Part shown: in pieces, positions 25,454-33,551 of the stretch
Numbering within the stretch: the stretch's first letter is position 1
How the letters are laid out: each line of letters opens with the position of its first letter
Origin: Candidatus Levyibacteriota bacterium
GTDB taxonomy: Bacteria > Patescibacteriota > Microgenomatia > Levybacterales > UBA12049
DNA length: 36,496 nucleotides
Direction of reading: 5' to 3'
Assembly (NCBI GenBank): GCA_013816255.1
Contig: JACDET010000010.1
Coordinates: 1 to 36,496, forward strand
Notes under the pieces: model-generated
Databases searched by the model: none
What the model was told of the DNA's origin: nothing
Seen by the model: the letters and a program-made list of their open reading frames with translations, nothing else
Position numbers and translations under genes: made by a program

Positions 25454-26057
25454 AGAATTTATTAAAAATAGTTAAGTTAACATGCTCATATCCTGCTACT
25501 TCAATGGTATTTGCACCTGAGTCTTTTGCAGCTTTCACACCATGTGGAGCATCTTCAACAATAATAACTTCCTCTGGTTTTACTTTTAATTTTTTAAATG
25601 CGGCAAGATATATTTCAGAATGTGGTTTTGGCTTGTATCCCTCATCATTACCAATGATCAGATCAAAAAAATGATCGATTTGTGATTTTTTCAGCATATT
25701 AAGTACTGAATATTTTTGCGCGTTGGAACAAACAGCAAGTTTTATTCCCCTGCTCTTCAAATGTGTTAGCATAATCTGCTTTTCATAACTTGGCCTACAA
25801 TATTGCTCAACAAATTGATCAGTATATTTCCGTTTTAGTCGTTTCACGACTTCATGAAGTCCTATGGGAAATCCTTTTCGCTTCGTTAGTAGTTTAAGTT
25901 TTTCTGTTGTTGGTAACCCATTATATACTGTTTCATGATCTTGTTTGTTTATCTCATATCCAAAGAGCTGCAGTGCATCATTTAATGCTTCGAAGTGCCA
26001 CTCTGTTGCGTCGACAAGGACACCATCCAAATCGAATATAACTGTTTTAATTATCAT
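25440..26057 (-). CDS. HAD superfamily phosphatase/phosphomutase
   Basis: This 205-residue HAD enzyme of subfamily IA has motif I FDLDGVLVDATEWH (D9, D11), motif II CSNAQ, a motif III lysine in GYKPKPHSEIY, and motif IV VEDAPHGVKAAKDSGA. It resembles beta-phosphoglucomutase and sugar phosphatases. The first aspartate would be phosphorylated and the second acts as acid/base. The helical cap of about 60 residues after motif I is present. It probably supplies or trims the phosphorylated substrate used by the nucleotidyltransferases encoded directly after it. Substrate not deducible from sequence. Confidence 0.85.
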   Translation of the reverse strand: MIIKTVIFDLDGVLVDATEWHFEALNDALQLFGYEINKQDHETVYNGLPTTEKLKLLTKRKGFPIGLHEVVKRLKRKYTDQFVEQYCRPSYEKQIMLTHLKSRGIKLAVCSNAQKYSVLNMLKKSQIDHFFDLIIGNDEGYKPKPHSEIYLAAFKKLKVKPEEVIIVEDAPHGVKAAKDSGANTIEVAGYEHVNLTIFNKFYETK

Positions 26058-26080
26058 AGGTCATTAATTATTTCATTCAT

Positions 26081-26109
26081 AATATACATGAATTATCTTG
26101 CAACTTCAA
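26081..26109 (-). promoter_or_regulatory. Possible promoter of the HAD-nucleotidyltransferase operon
   Basis: On the minus strand TTGAAG (26109-26104) and TATATT (26086-26081) are 17 nt apart. The leader to the HAD ATG would be about 20 nt, without an evident Shine-Dalgarno sequence. This is weaker evidence than for the other promoters listed. Confidence 0.35.
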
Positions 26110-26122
26110 CACAAATCAAATT

Positions 26123-27343
26123 TTAAACGCGCTTTCGTAAAAGTTGCCATACTAAATAGAAATAAAAGGGCAGTGCAACAAGTGATCCTATTAATGCAGC
26201 CATTGCAGCGCCCACAATTCCATAATTTTGCACCAACGGAATTAGTGGTGCAAACATACCAATAGCTGTAACAAACGTTATTGCCATTGCATATTTTTGC
26301 TTTATTTCACTCAAAAAGAGCGCTGAAGCCATGTTAGAAATTGCCTTCATAAATCCCACAAGCGAAAGAATAGGCAACACCGAAATTATTGCAGACCATT
26401 TTTCCCCAAGGATGAAGACAAATATTTGCGGAACTACGGTAAAAATAATAACGAATGGAATTGCTAATACCGCAACTCCTAGAATCATTTTTATGAAAGC
26501 ATTTCTCAGGCGAGATCGATCATGGGTTAGTTTAGAAAAAATAGGAAACATTACATAATTAAAGGCATTTCCTAGTTCAACCAAAGGTGTTACTGCTAAA
26601 GAATAAGCAAGTTGATAAATACCTAAAGACGACGCTCCTAGTATTCTTCCAACTGCAATGTTATCCATATTAGTAAATAGATAATCAAAGATCGCAGTCC
26701 CTGTAATCCATTTACCCCTATGGAAAATTGTTGAAACATATGCTTTTTCAAAATGAAAACTTGGACGAGGAGATACTATCATATACGATAAAATTAATTC
26801 TATTATCACTCCAGCAAGAAGACCAATCACAATTCCAATTGGATTATTCAGTAAGTAAGTAGCAATAATTGAGACTGCTGTATCAATAACTAAAATAACC
26901 ATTTGATACCAGAAGTTCTTTGCAAAGAGTAAATCTTTCTGCAACTTGACTACAGCTGGATTTATAAATCCTCTCATTAAAGGAACAATACTTATCCAAT
27001 AAAGAAGTGTTACGGCATCTGGTGTACGAAAAAAGTTTGCAATAAATGGAGCCGCTATTAAGAGAACAAGCATTATCACTACACCTCTTACAATAGAAAT
27101 GAGCCAAGCAGAACTTATATATTTATCTGTTTCTTTTTCTTGGACCAAGACAACATTTACACCAGTTTGAGTAATCGTCTCTAAAAGGCCTAATGCCAAG
27201 AGAGCGATTGCATAAATACCAAATTGTTCAGGAACAAGAATCCTTGCCAAAATAATGGTCTCCAAAAAACCGACTGCTTTCGTCAGAAATCGTAAAGAGC
27301 CAATAAATGAGAGACCTCTTATAACATCTTTTTTGTATCCCAT
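26123..27343 (-). CDS. Oligosaccharide flippase (Wzx/TuaB-like, MOP superfamily)
   Basis: The 406-residue integral membrane protein has about twelve hydrophobic helices. It begins with RGLSFIGSLRFLTKAVGFLETIILARILVPEQFGIYAI, the start typical of polysaccharide exporters of the MOP superfamily (Wzx, TuaB, WzxC). The mid-protein segment FDYLFTNMDNIAVGRILGASSLGIYQLAYSLA matches the second conserved block. It should move lipid-linked oligosaccharide units across the cytoplasmic membrane. The start lies inside the end of the preceding GT2 gene (25-nt overlap), which supports joint expression. No clear terminator follows. Confidence 0.88.
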   Translation of the reverse strand: MGYKKDVIRGLSFIGSLRFLTKAVGFLETIILARILVPEQFGIYAIALLALGLLETITQTGVNVVLVQEKETDKYISSAWLISIVRGVVIMLVLLIAAPFIANFFRTPDAVTLLYWISIVPLMRGFINPAVVKLQKDLLFAKNFWYQMVILVIDTAVSIIATYLLNNPIGIVIGLLAGVIIELILSYMIVSPRPSFHFEKAYVSTIFHRGKWITGTAIFDYLFTNMDNIAVGRILGASSLGIYQLAYSLAVTPLVELGNAFNYVMFPIFSKLTHDRSRLRNAFIKMILGVAVLAIPFVIIFTVVPQIFVFILGEKWSAIISVLPILSLVGFMKAISNMASALFLSEIKQKYAMAITFVTAIGMFAPLIPLVQNYGIVGAAMAALIGSLVALPFYFYLVWQLLRKRV

Positions 27344-28266
27344 AAATGTAAAATCCCACTTATTGTACCATTCATTACTGCAAAGTCAGCAATAAATTGT
27401 AGAAGTGGCAAATAATAGAATGCTGATGTATGCATTACATAACGATAATTTTTTGAGATAGCCCACCCAATATAGAGCATTATAATTAACAATAAAGAAA
27501 AGAGCATAAAGAAAGATTTGGTAATGATAAATAGAAGGACTAAAAGCATGCATATAAAATAACGAATAAAAAGAAAAAGAACTTTTGGACGAAAAATATT
27601 TGCTTCAGCATCACCATATGCAAAGCGCAAAAACATTGTATATGTCTGCTTCAAAGTATTCCTCGGCATCCAATAAACAATTGCATTCCTAGCAAACACA
27701 ATATTTGCACCAATTTTTTTTAATTTTTTAGCAAATGCATAATCTTCATTATGAGACAATGCCTCATCAAAACCTCCAACTTTTTCCCATATTGATTTCT
27801 TAAAAGCAACAGAACGAGTTGCAGGGAGAAAACTTTTGGGATTTACTTTATCCGGCATCACTAGAACATAAGGTAGCAAACTCTTTTGAAAAGCATTTTT
27901 TGCCATACCTTTATAATAACCAGCTACAACATCAATATGCTTCTCAATAAAAGGTTCCGATATATTCTTTAGCCAGTTTTTCTCAAGAATATTTCCCGCA
28001 TCAGAACAAACTATTATCTCTCCTGAGGCTTCTTTAATTGCAGTATTACGCCCCATAGATCTATTACCTTTGTGAATAATAATTTTTACTTTTTTTATTG
28101 ATTTAGGAAATTGAAAATTTTTGATTAGATATACCGTTTGATCAACACTTCCACCATCGACAATAACAACTTCATCAGGAACTTTCGTCTGCGATACAAG
28201 TGATTTCAAAAATTTCGTAATTGTTGTCTCTTCGTTATAAATTGTTGTTATAAAAGATATTTTCAT
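27319..28266 (-). CDS. GT2 family glycosyltransferase with C-terminal membrane helices
   Basis: The N-terminal GT-A part has ISFITTIYNEETTITKFL, the acidic VIVDGGSVDQT and, at the DxD position, VCSDAGN. The acceptor-side motifs GGFDEALSHNEDYAFAKKL contain the ED pair that usually provides the catalytic base. Two or three hydrophobic helices occupy about residues 215-290, so the enzyme should sit on the inner face of the membrane. I start it at ATG 28266 (315 aa) because the upstream in-frame residues are not family-like. A TATTTT box 6 nt before this ATG supports the choice. The substrate is unknown. The G+C content is low. Confidence 0.85.
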   Translation of the reverse strand: MKISFITTIYNEETTITKFLKSLVSQTKVPDEVVIVDGGSVDQTVYLIKNFQFPKSIKKVKIIIHKGNRSMGRNTAIKEASGEIIVCSDAGNILEKNWLKNISEPFIEKHIDVVAGYYKGMAKNAFQKSLLPYVLVMPDKVNPKSFLPATRSVAFKKSIWEKVGGFDEALSHNEDYAFAKKLKKIGANIVFARNAIVYWMPRNTLKQTYTMFLRFAYGDAEANIFRPKVLFLFIRYFICMLLVLLFIITKSFFMLFSLLLIIMLYIGWAISKNYRYVMHTSAFYYLPLLQFIADFAVMNGTISGILHLWDTKKML

Positions 28267-28272
28267 AATGGT

Positions 28273-28302
28273 AAAATAAATATGGTATAGTGAATCTATT
28301 AT
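28273..28302. promoter_or_regulatory. Divergent promoter region
   Basis: Between two divergent genes are a minus-strand TATTTT (28278-28273), 6 nt before the GT2 ATG, and on the plus strand TATAGT (28286-28291) and TATTAT (28297-28302) before the acyltransferase ATG. No good -35 boxes were found, so the exact start points remain open. Confidence 0.35.
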
Positions 28303-28305
28303 ACT

Positions 28306-28845
28306 ATGACTCATTCTCGCACATTATTAAGTATTTTGGAATGGATCTGCAATGATATTGTCGGTCATATTCCATCACACACATTTAGAAACTTTTATTA
28401 TAGAAATATTGCACAGATCCAACTTGGAAAAGACAGTACTATTTCAATGCATTGCAAGCTATCTACATTTTCACGAATTATTATCAAAGATAATACCGCG
28501 ATTAATCAAGAAGTATTCCTCGATGGACGAGGTAAACTAACTATTGGTAATAATGTGAATATCGGTAGAAATGTTCATTTTTATACAGCACAACATAATG
28601 CTAATTCTCCGGACTTTGCATATGTAGAAAAGGCAATCACGATTAAAGATAATGTGTGGATTGCTAGTGATGTAATCATTATTCCCGGTGTAACGGTAGG
28701 CGAAGGTGCAGTTTTAGCAGCGGGGGCAGTCGTTACAAAAGATGTAACACCATATACTATTGTAGGAGGAAATCCGGCAAAGTTTATAAAAAAAAGAACT
28801 AAGAATCTAAAATATAAAACTAAATGGGCTGCACTTTTTTATTGA
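28306..28845 (+). CDS. Hexapeptide-repeat acyltransferase (WbbJ/maltose acetyltransferase type)
   Basis: The 179-residue protein has left-handed beta-helix hexapeptide repeats: [15 protein letters not shown], then after a loop [38 protein letters not shown]. It ends in the usual [15 protein letters not shown]. The catalytic histidine is probably H97 in TAQHNANSP. Such enzymes acetylate sugars, using acetyl-CoA, as trimers in the cytoplasm. The position next to glycosyltransferases and a membrane acyltransferase suggests modification of the surface glycan. The stop overlaps the promoter of the next gene. Confidence 0.88.
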   Translation: MTHSRTLLSILEWICNDIVGHIPSHTFRNFYYRNIAQIQLGKDSTISMHCKLSTFSRIIIKDNTAINQEVFLDGRGKLTIGNNVNIGRNVHFYTAQHNANSPDFAYVEKAITIKDNVWIASDVIIIPGVTVGEGAVLAAGAVVTKDVTPYTIVGGNPAKFIKKRTKNLKYKTKWAALFY

Positions 28846-28870
28846 CTGAACAATAATACTTTGGAATAAT
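28842..28870 (+). promoter_or_regulatory. Promoter of the membrane acyltransferase gene
   Basis: TTGACT (28842-28847) overlaps the stop codon of the preceding gene. After 17 nt comes an extended -10, TGgAATAAT (hexamer 28865-28870). It ends 6 nt before the ATG at 28877, predicting a leaderless transcript. Confidence 0.65.
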
Positions 28871-28876
28871 CAATTG

Positions 28877-29950
28877 ATGAACAAAAAAGCTTCATATATC
28901 TTTTCAGCAGATGTTATCAGGGTAATTGCTATTTTTGGTGTACTATCTATTCATATTGTTGATGCAATTAATAGAAGACCAGATTTTTTTGGAGATATTT
29001 CGTGGTGGGCTGGAATTACTATTGATGCGCTTTCACGAATTTCAATTCCTTTATTTATCCTCTTAAGTGGGTATTTTCTTTTACATAAAGATGAATCCTT
29101 AACACGATCATTGAAACGAACTGCTACTCGTATTTTTATTCCGCTTCTTTTCTGGTTTCTGTTCTATACATGGTGGTATAGTAGGCCACTATCTCTACCA
29201 AACTTCGATAGTTCTTTAGTAGCGAACTTATTTTCTGTAAATGTATATCATCTTTATTTTCTTATCATTATGCTTGGACTTTATGTAACAGCACCTCTTC
29301 TCCGTACATACCTTCGAGCCACACAAAGAACAGATCATAAAAAGCTTATGATTTTATTACTTGCTGTGGGAATTCTTGAAGTTATTGGCCAATATGTCTT
29401 GCAAAGATGTTCAATGGATAATATCTTTACTTACTGGATCCCTTACTCAGGTCTTTTTGTTGCAGGATTCGTGCTTGGAAATGAAGCTCAATCAATAAAA
29501 AATACTAAACCGCTGCTAATAATGTATGCTCTTGGACTAATAGCAACGATCGGTTTTAGTTATTTGCATTATCTTTCACTCCTTAATGGTATAAATTTCC
29601 TTGGCTCTGACGGATGCATTGCCTATTATTCCGATTATTATATGAGTATTCCGGTTTTTCTTATGTCACTTCCTGCATTCATGCTTTTACTTCATTTCAA
29701 GTATCATTTCCTACAGAAAAAATACGTTGCCGCAACTATCCGATCATTATCTAAGGCAAGCTTTGGCATCTACCTTAGTCATTTGTTTATTCTGCAGATT
29801 CTTGATCATTACAATCTCTTTGATCCAATCTCTCCTACTTGGATTTATATTATTATCAAATGGCTGACAATCCTTCTTCTTTCCTATTTATTTACAGTGA
29901 TAGTTATGAAACTCCCTTTTGTAAATCGAATATTAGGAGTTAGTGAGTAA
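28877..29950 (+). CDS. Acyltransferase family 3 membrane protein (OafA/WecH type)
   Basis: The 357-residue protein has about ten membrane helices. The first contains the family's conserved arginine and histidine: FSADVIRVIAIFGVLSIHIVD (R15, H26). The next, SRISIPLFILLSGYFLL, is the second family hallmark, and LSKASFGIYLSHLFIL near the C-terminus is the third. These enzymes move acyl groups, usually acetyl, to sugars of surface polysaccharides across the membrane. The ATG at 28877 is preferred over the TTG just before it because it fits the -10 spacing. The gene is convergent with the GT2 gene at 29968-30726. Confidence 0.88.
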   Translation: MNKKASYIFSADVIRVIAIFGVLSIHIVDAINRRPDFFGDISWWAGITIDALSRISIPLFILLSGYFLLHKDESLTRSLKRTATRIFIPLLFWFLFYTWWYSRPLSLPNFDSSLVANLFSVNVYHLYFLIIMLGLYVTAPLLRTYLRATQRTDHKKLMILLLAVGILEVIGQYVLQRCSMDNIFTYWIPYSGLFVAGFVLGNEAQSIKNTKPLLIMYALGLIATIGFSYLHYLSLLNGINFLGSDGCIAYYSDYYMSIPVFLMSLPAFMLLLHFKYHFLQKKYVAATIRSLSKASFGIYLSHLFILQILDHYNLFDPISPTWIYIIIKWLTILLLSYLFTVIVMKLPFVNRILGVSE

Positions 29951-29967
29951 ATTTTGATTAAAAGTAC

Positions 29968-30726
29968 TTACTTCTTCTCTTCTTTCACTTGTTCGTATCG
30001 TAGTCCACCCATCTCGTATTCAGATACTGGCTTTTTTACTCCCCCTTTGATAAGCGTCATAGCGGTGTAATAGATATATTCACGGGTAATTTTCCATGTC
30101 CCTTCTGTCTCAAATCTGCGCATAGAGAAATAACATCCAACACCATAGATAAGCTCTGGAGAAACACCTTTTTTGTATGCTTTGATAATAAGATTATGAT
30201 CTTCACCAATAACTATCGACTCGTCAAAACCGTCAATACTCTCAAATAATTTTTTGTTTATAACGATATGTGGACCCGTGGAAATTGGCCGGCCAATGCG
30301 TTTAAGCATTTTTACTGTGAATATACTGCAGAAAAAAAGAAACCTATGTAATGGTGATGATGTGCTTGGTTGAACAAACGGCAAATATAATAAATGTTTT
30401 TCTTTCTGGATACGTTGTAAAATCTTTGCAATGACATCATTATCAATTCTCGTATCTGCATCAAGAAAAAAAATATACTCGCTCTTGGCATATTTTGCCC
30501 CTATATTTCTTTGAAACGCAGCACGCTTTTTTTGTGATTCGATAAACTGCAAATGCAGACTTTTTATGAAAGTTAGGGCAACTTTTTTGGTATTGTCTTG
30601 AGACTTCGCGTCAACGACAATTACCTCAAAATCTTTTTCCGTCTGACTTTGGAGGTCAGTAAGAAGAAGTGGTAAATAATGTTCTTCGTTCAATGTCGGG
30701 ATGACAATGGAGAGTTTGGGAGACAT
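29968..30726 (-). CDS. GT2 family glycosyltransferase
   Basis: The 252-residue GT-A enzyme starts KLSIVIPTLNEEHYLPLLLTDLQ, has VIVVDAKSQDNTKK and the metal motif FFLDADTRIDND. The acceptor-side block ISTGPHIVINKKLFESIDGFDESIVIGEDHNLIIKA contains the ED pair used as catalytic base. A short hydrophobic stretch (PLHRFLFFCSIFTVKML) may bind the membrane. Sugar and acceptor are unknown. A well-placed promoter ends 6 nt before the ATG, so this is a single-gene unit divergent from the next GT2 gene. Confidence 0.87.
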   Translation of the reverse strand: MSPKLSIVIPTLNEEHYLPLLLTDLQSQTEKDFEVIVVDAKSQDNTKKVALTFIKSLHLQFIESQKKRAAFQRNIGAKYAKSEYIFFLDADTRIDNDVIAKILQRIQKEKHLLYLPFVQPSTSSPLHRFLFFCSIFTVKMLKRIGRPISTGPHIVINKKLFESIDGFDESIVIGEDHNLIIKAYKKGVSPELIYGVGCYFSMRRFETEGTWKITREYIYYTAMTLIKGGVKKPVSEYEMGGLRYEQVKEEKK

Positions 30727-30732
30727 ATGAGT

Positions 30733-30762
30733 ATTGTAGATTATTTACGATATCTCTGTCCA
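30733..30762 (-). promoter_or_regulatory. Promoter of the GT2 gene at 29968-30726
   Basis: On the minus strand TGGACA (30762-30757) and TACAAT (30738-30733) are 18 nt apart. The -10 ends 6 nt before the ATG, so the message should be leaderless. Confidence 0.6.
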
Positions 30763-30799
30763 CCCAGTGTGTAGTTCAAAAGAATATGCGCATAAAGTA

Positions 30800-30828
30800 T
30801 TGTGGTTTAGGCTTTCTCATTGTACAAT
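30800..30828 (+). promoter_or_regulatory. Promoter of the GT2 gene at 30837-31616
   Basis: TTGTGG (30800-30805) and TACAAT (30823-30828) are 17 nt apart. The box ends 8 nt before the ATG, giving a leader of about 2 nt. Confidence 0.6.
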
Positions 30829-30836
30829 AACAGGAT

Positions 30837-31616
30837 ATGGGCCAAGTTCCCTTGAAAATATCTATTGTTATACCTGTATACAACGAAGAAAAATATATTG
30901 GGGCATGTTTGGAAAGTCTCTTAAAGCAGTCTGAGCCTGCAGACGAAATTATTGTTATCAACAATAATTCAACCGACAATTCTGTAAAAATAATCAAAAC
31001 TTTCCCTGTTCGCCTTCTCCATGAAAAGAAGCAAGGCATGACATTTGCTCGAAACAGAGGGTTTAACGATGCAAAATATGAAATCATCGCACGCACAGAT
31101 GCGGACACAATTCTTCCTCTTAATTGGGTCAAAAGGATCAAAAAAGCTTTTATAGATGAAAAGGTAATAGCCGTAACTGGGCCGGGAGAATTTTATGATC
31201 TTCCTGAATTTATTCATAATTCGAGGTGGCAAACAAAAGCAGCATGGGTAAAAGTTATTATTGGATATAACAAAATTGTAAAGCAAATAATAAAGCATGA
31301 TTGTTTGTATGGTCCAAATTACGCAATTAGAAAATATGCATGGAAAGAAATTAAGAATACTGTCTGTATGGATGATAAGCAAGTGCATGAAGATTTAGAT
31401 TTAGCAATTCATATAGCACCCTTAGGGATAATAAAGTTTTACAGAAATCTTGTTGTTAAAACGTCAGTAAGACGTTGGAAGAAACCAGAAGCGTATGTTG
31501 AATATCTGTACCGCGGTCTCAAATCAATACAAAAACACCAACAATTATCAACTGGAGAAAGAAGCAAACTACTCGTTAAAAAATTTGTCTCTAAAGCATT
31601 TCTCATCAATAGATAA
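30837..31616 (+). CDS. GT2 family glycosyltransferase
   Basis: The 259-residue GT-A enzyme opens with KISIVIPVYNEEKYIGACLESLLKQSEPADEIIVINNNSTDNS. Its metal motif is IARTDADTILPLNWV. The later part has GPNYAIRKYAWKEI and the acidic DDKQVHEDLDLAIHI, where the HED is the likely catalytic base region. There is no strong membrane helix, so it is probably cytosolic or peripheral. It belongs to the same broad family as the three other GT2 proteins here but is clearly a different lineage. It has its own promoter. The signal peptidase gene follows from another promoter. Confidence 0.87.
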   Translation: MGQVPLKISIVIPVYNEEKYIGACLESLLKQSEPADEIIVINNNSTDNSVKIIKTFPVRLLHEKKQGMTFARNRGFNDAKYEIIARTDADTILPLNWVKRIKKAFIDEKVIAVTGPGEFYDLPEFIHNSRWQTKAAWVKVIIGYNKIVKQIIKHDCLYGPNYAIRKYAWKEIKNTVCMDDKQVHEDLDLAIHIAPLGIIKFYRNLVVKTSVRRWKKPEAYVEYLYRGLKSIQKHQQLSTGERSKLLVKKFVSKAFLINR

Positions 31617-31643
31617 CTTCTCTCTTTTCTATTATTGGATTCG

Positions 31644-31673
31644 TTGACAAACACCTACGACTATTGAGATAAT
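31644..31673 (+). promoter_or_regulatory. Promoter of lepB
   Basis: A perfect TTGACA (31644-31649) is followed after 18 nt by GATAAT (31668-31673), 8 nt before the ATG at 31682. The leader would be about 2 nt. Confidence 0.65.
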
Positions 31674-31681
31674 CATTGAAC

Positions 31682-32251
31682 ATGGAAATTGCAAAAAAAG
31701 CCTATTTTTTCACCCTTGACCTCCTCCAGACAATTCTTCTTGCTGCATCAATTTTTCTCGTCATTTATATCTTTTTCTTCAGACCTTTCCAGGTGAGCGG
31801 AGAATCAATGCATCCTACGTTTGTCGATAAAGAATATATATTAACCAATCTCATTACTCTTAAATTTGCCTCACCAGTCAAAGGAGACGTCATAGTTTTC
31901 AAAGCGCCAACTGATAAAGACAAAGACTTTATCAAACGAGTTATTGGGACAGAAGGAGACAGTGTGTCAGTTCAGGATGGATTCGTTTATGTTAACGGAC
32001 AAAAGCTTAACGAATCACAATACTTAGCCACAGATGTACGAACATATGGTGGAAGTTTTTTGAAAGATGGTGAGGCAGTTACTGTGCCTCTAGGTCAATA
32101 TATAGTATTTGGTGACAATCGCCCATTTAGTTCAGATTCACGTGAATGGGGTTTTCTTGAAGAAAAAGATATCATCGGCAAATCATTCTTCGTCTATTGG
32201 CCAGTCAATACAATGAGAGTCATCTCCAACCCTTATCCAAACACAAAATAG
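31682..32251 (+). CDS. lepB: Signal peptidase I
   Basis: This 189-residue type I signal peptidase cleaves signal peptides of exported proteins at the outer face of the membrane. One N-terminal membrane helix (about 12-33) is followed by the catalytic serine S42 in QVSGESMHPTF and the lysine K85 in DFIKRVIG. The box-E motif FGDNRPFSSDSREWGF is near the C-terminus. Length is typical for a single-anchor form. The ATG at 31682 is preferred over TTG 31676 because it fits the promoter spacing. It is convergent with parB, with a gap of about 90 nt. Confidence 0.95.
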   Translation: MEIAKKAYFFTLDLLQTILLAASIFLVIYIFFFRPFQVSGESMHPTFVDKEYILTNLITLKFASPVKGDVIVFKAPTDKDKDFIKRVIGTEGDSVSVQDGFVYVNGQKLNESQYLATDVRTYGGSFLKDGEAVTVPLGQYIVFGDNRPFSSDSREWGFLEEKDIIGKSFFVYWPVNTMRVISNPYPNTK

Positions 32252-32344
32252 GATAAACTCTAAGTCAGTCTAAAACAACTTCGAAATAAAAGCTACAAAA
32301 CCTAATAGTAAGTTCAAAATTGATCGTGTTTCGATATTCGAATT

Positions 32345-33166
32345 TTACTTCGTGAGGATGTCGTGGATTTGTTTTAGTTTTTCAGTTGTTGCTTCAGGAC
32401 TTCCTTTGAAAACCAATGTAACCCGGGCTAATTTACTTGATTGGAAAATCTGTACTTTATCAAAGGTGTGCTTCTCTTCAATTTCTTTGGCCATTTGATC
32501 TTGTTCAGGAATCCATAATTGATCTTTTTCAGCGGGTGGCTCCTTCTTCTGTGTTTCTCCTTTGACTTGCCGTGCTAATTCTTCAGTTTGTCGTACAGTG
32601 TAATTGTCACGGAGAATTTTCTTAAAGACATCTAACATCAACTTTGGATCTCCAAGTGACAAGAGCGGGCGTACATGCCCTTCTGTGATAACTCCAGCGA
32701 CCAATGCATCTTTGATAGCATCAGGTAATGAAAGCAACCGGATGGTATTACTAACAGCAGGGACACTTTTACCAACTCTTTTGGCAACTTCTGTTGTACC
32801 GAGGCCAAATTCATCAATGAGTCTACGGTAGGCCAGAGCTTTTTCGATTGGATTCAAATCTTCACGTTGTACGTTTTCAACGATGGACATTTCAAGCATT
32901 CTTTGTGGAGTTGTTACCATCACGACGACTGGAACTTTGTGGAGTCCTAAGATTTTGGCTGCACGCCATCGGCGCTCGCCTGCAATGATTTGAAATCCGG
33001 CTGGGGTTTTTGCAACAACAATAGGTTCGAGAATACCTTGCTCGCGGATTGATTCAACTAAGTCGGTTAAAGAATCGGGAGTAATAACGCCACGGGGTTG
33101 CAGTGGGTTAGATTGCAAATGGCTCGTTTCTAATTCGTGAATGTGTTCGTCGTGTTGATTATCCAT
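32345..33166 (-). CDS. parB: ParB/Spo0J-family chromosome partition protein
   Basis: ParB binds parS sites and loads condensin to separate chromosomes. The 273-residue protein has the N-terminal CTP-binding ParB domain with box I IIAGERRWRAA (61-70) and box II ENVQREDLNP (97-106). A helix-turn-helix follows (GLGTTEVAKRVGKSVPAVSNTIRLL), then a charged linker and a short C-terminal dimerisation region. No parA is seen in the window, unlike the usual parAB pair. The start overlaps the end of rpmA by 8 nt, so it is probably translated with the ribosomal protein genes. I did not find a perfect parS palindrome nearby. Confidence 0.93.
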   Translation of the reverse strand: MDNQHDEHIHELETSHLQSNPLQPRGVITPDSLTDLVESIREQGILEPIVVAKTPAGFQIIAGERRWRAAKILGLHKVPVVVMVTTPQRMLEMSIVENVQREDLNPIEKALAYRRLIDEFGLGTTEVAKRVGKSVPAVSNTIRLLSLPDAIKDALVAGVITEGHVRPLLSLGDPKLMLDVFKKILRDNYTVRQTEELARQVKGETQKKEPPAEKDQLWIPEQDQMAKEIEEKHTFDKVQIFQSSKLARVTLVFKGSPEATTEKLKQIHDILTK

Positions 33167-33410
33167 TAATTACCTCGACATATTTTTTGCCTCTGAGAGT
33201 TTTGAATTTTACAGTTCCTTCCTCAATTGCAAATAATGTGAAGTCGCGCCCCATTAAAACACCAGGACCAGGATTAACACGGGAACCAACTTGACGGATG
33301 ATAATACCACCTGGAGACACTTTTGAACCACCATAGACTTTAACACCACGGCGCTTTGGACGTGAGTCTCTATTTCCTTTTACCGAACCTTGTGCTTTTG
33401 TATGTGCCAT
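33159..33410 (-). CDS. rpmA: Ribosomal protein L27 (bL27)
   Basis: The 83-residue protein is a clear bL27: MAHTKAQGSVKGNRDSRPKRRGVKVYGG and then PGGIIIRQVGSRVNPGPGVLMGRDFTLFA. It sits near the peptidyl-transferase centre of the 50S subunit. The N-terminus is MAHTKAQGS, without the cleavable extension found in Firmicutes. It follows rplU, as in most bacteria, but a strong separate promoter lies between them. There is no obvious Shine-Dalgarno sequence. Confidence 0.98.
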   Translation of the reverse strand: MAHTKAQGSVKGNRDSRPKRRGVKVYGGSKVSPGGIIIRQVGSRVNPGPGVLMGRDFTLFAIEEGTVKFKTLRGKKYVEVING

Positions 33411-33416
33411 ATTCTG

Positions 33417-33449
33417 TTTAGCGTCTAGGTGCTAGCGTTTAGCTTCTAG
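33417..33449. repeat. Short tandem-like repeat in the rpmA leader
   Basis: TTTAGCGTCTAG (33417-33428) and TTTAGCTTCTAG (33438-33449) match at 11 of 12 positions. They lie 7-39 nt before the rpmA start, within the leader of the predicted rpmA transcript. Confidence 0.6.
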
Positions 33450-33481
33450 TTCACTCTTTCTCATCTGTAAAAATCGCTTTT

Positions 33482-33510
33482 ATAATACGATATGCTTTCA
33501 CGGTTGTCAA
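33482..33510 (-). promoter_or_regulatory. Internal promoter for rpmA-parB
   Basis: On the minus strand a perfect TTGACA (33510-33505) is followed by 17 nt and TATTAT (33487-33482). Transcription would start near 33475, giving a leader of about 65 nt before rpmA. Confidence 0.75.
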
Positions 33511-33524
33511 CTAATATAAAAGAC

Positions 33525-33551
33525 TGTCATCCTGAACTTGATTCAGGATCT
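33525..33551. repeat. Half palindromic element at the end of rplU
   Basis: ATCCTGAA and TTCAGGAT form a perfect 8-bp stem with a 5-nt loop (33529-33549), followed on the plus-strand left side by TGTCAT. It is the same hairpin type as in the atpG-atpD gap. It begins directly at the rplU stop codon. Confidence 0.85.

Noticed and set aside
32326-32347. Terminator between lepB and parB
   Set aside because: TTCGA/TCGAA followed by four T residues gives only a 5-bp stem, too weak to call.
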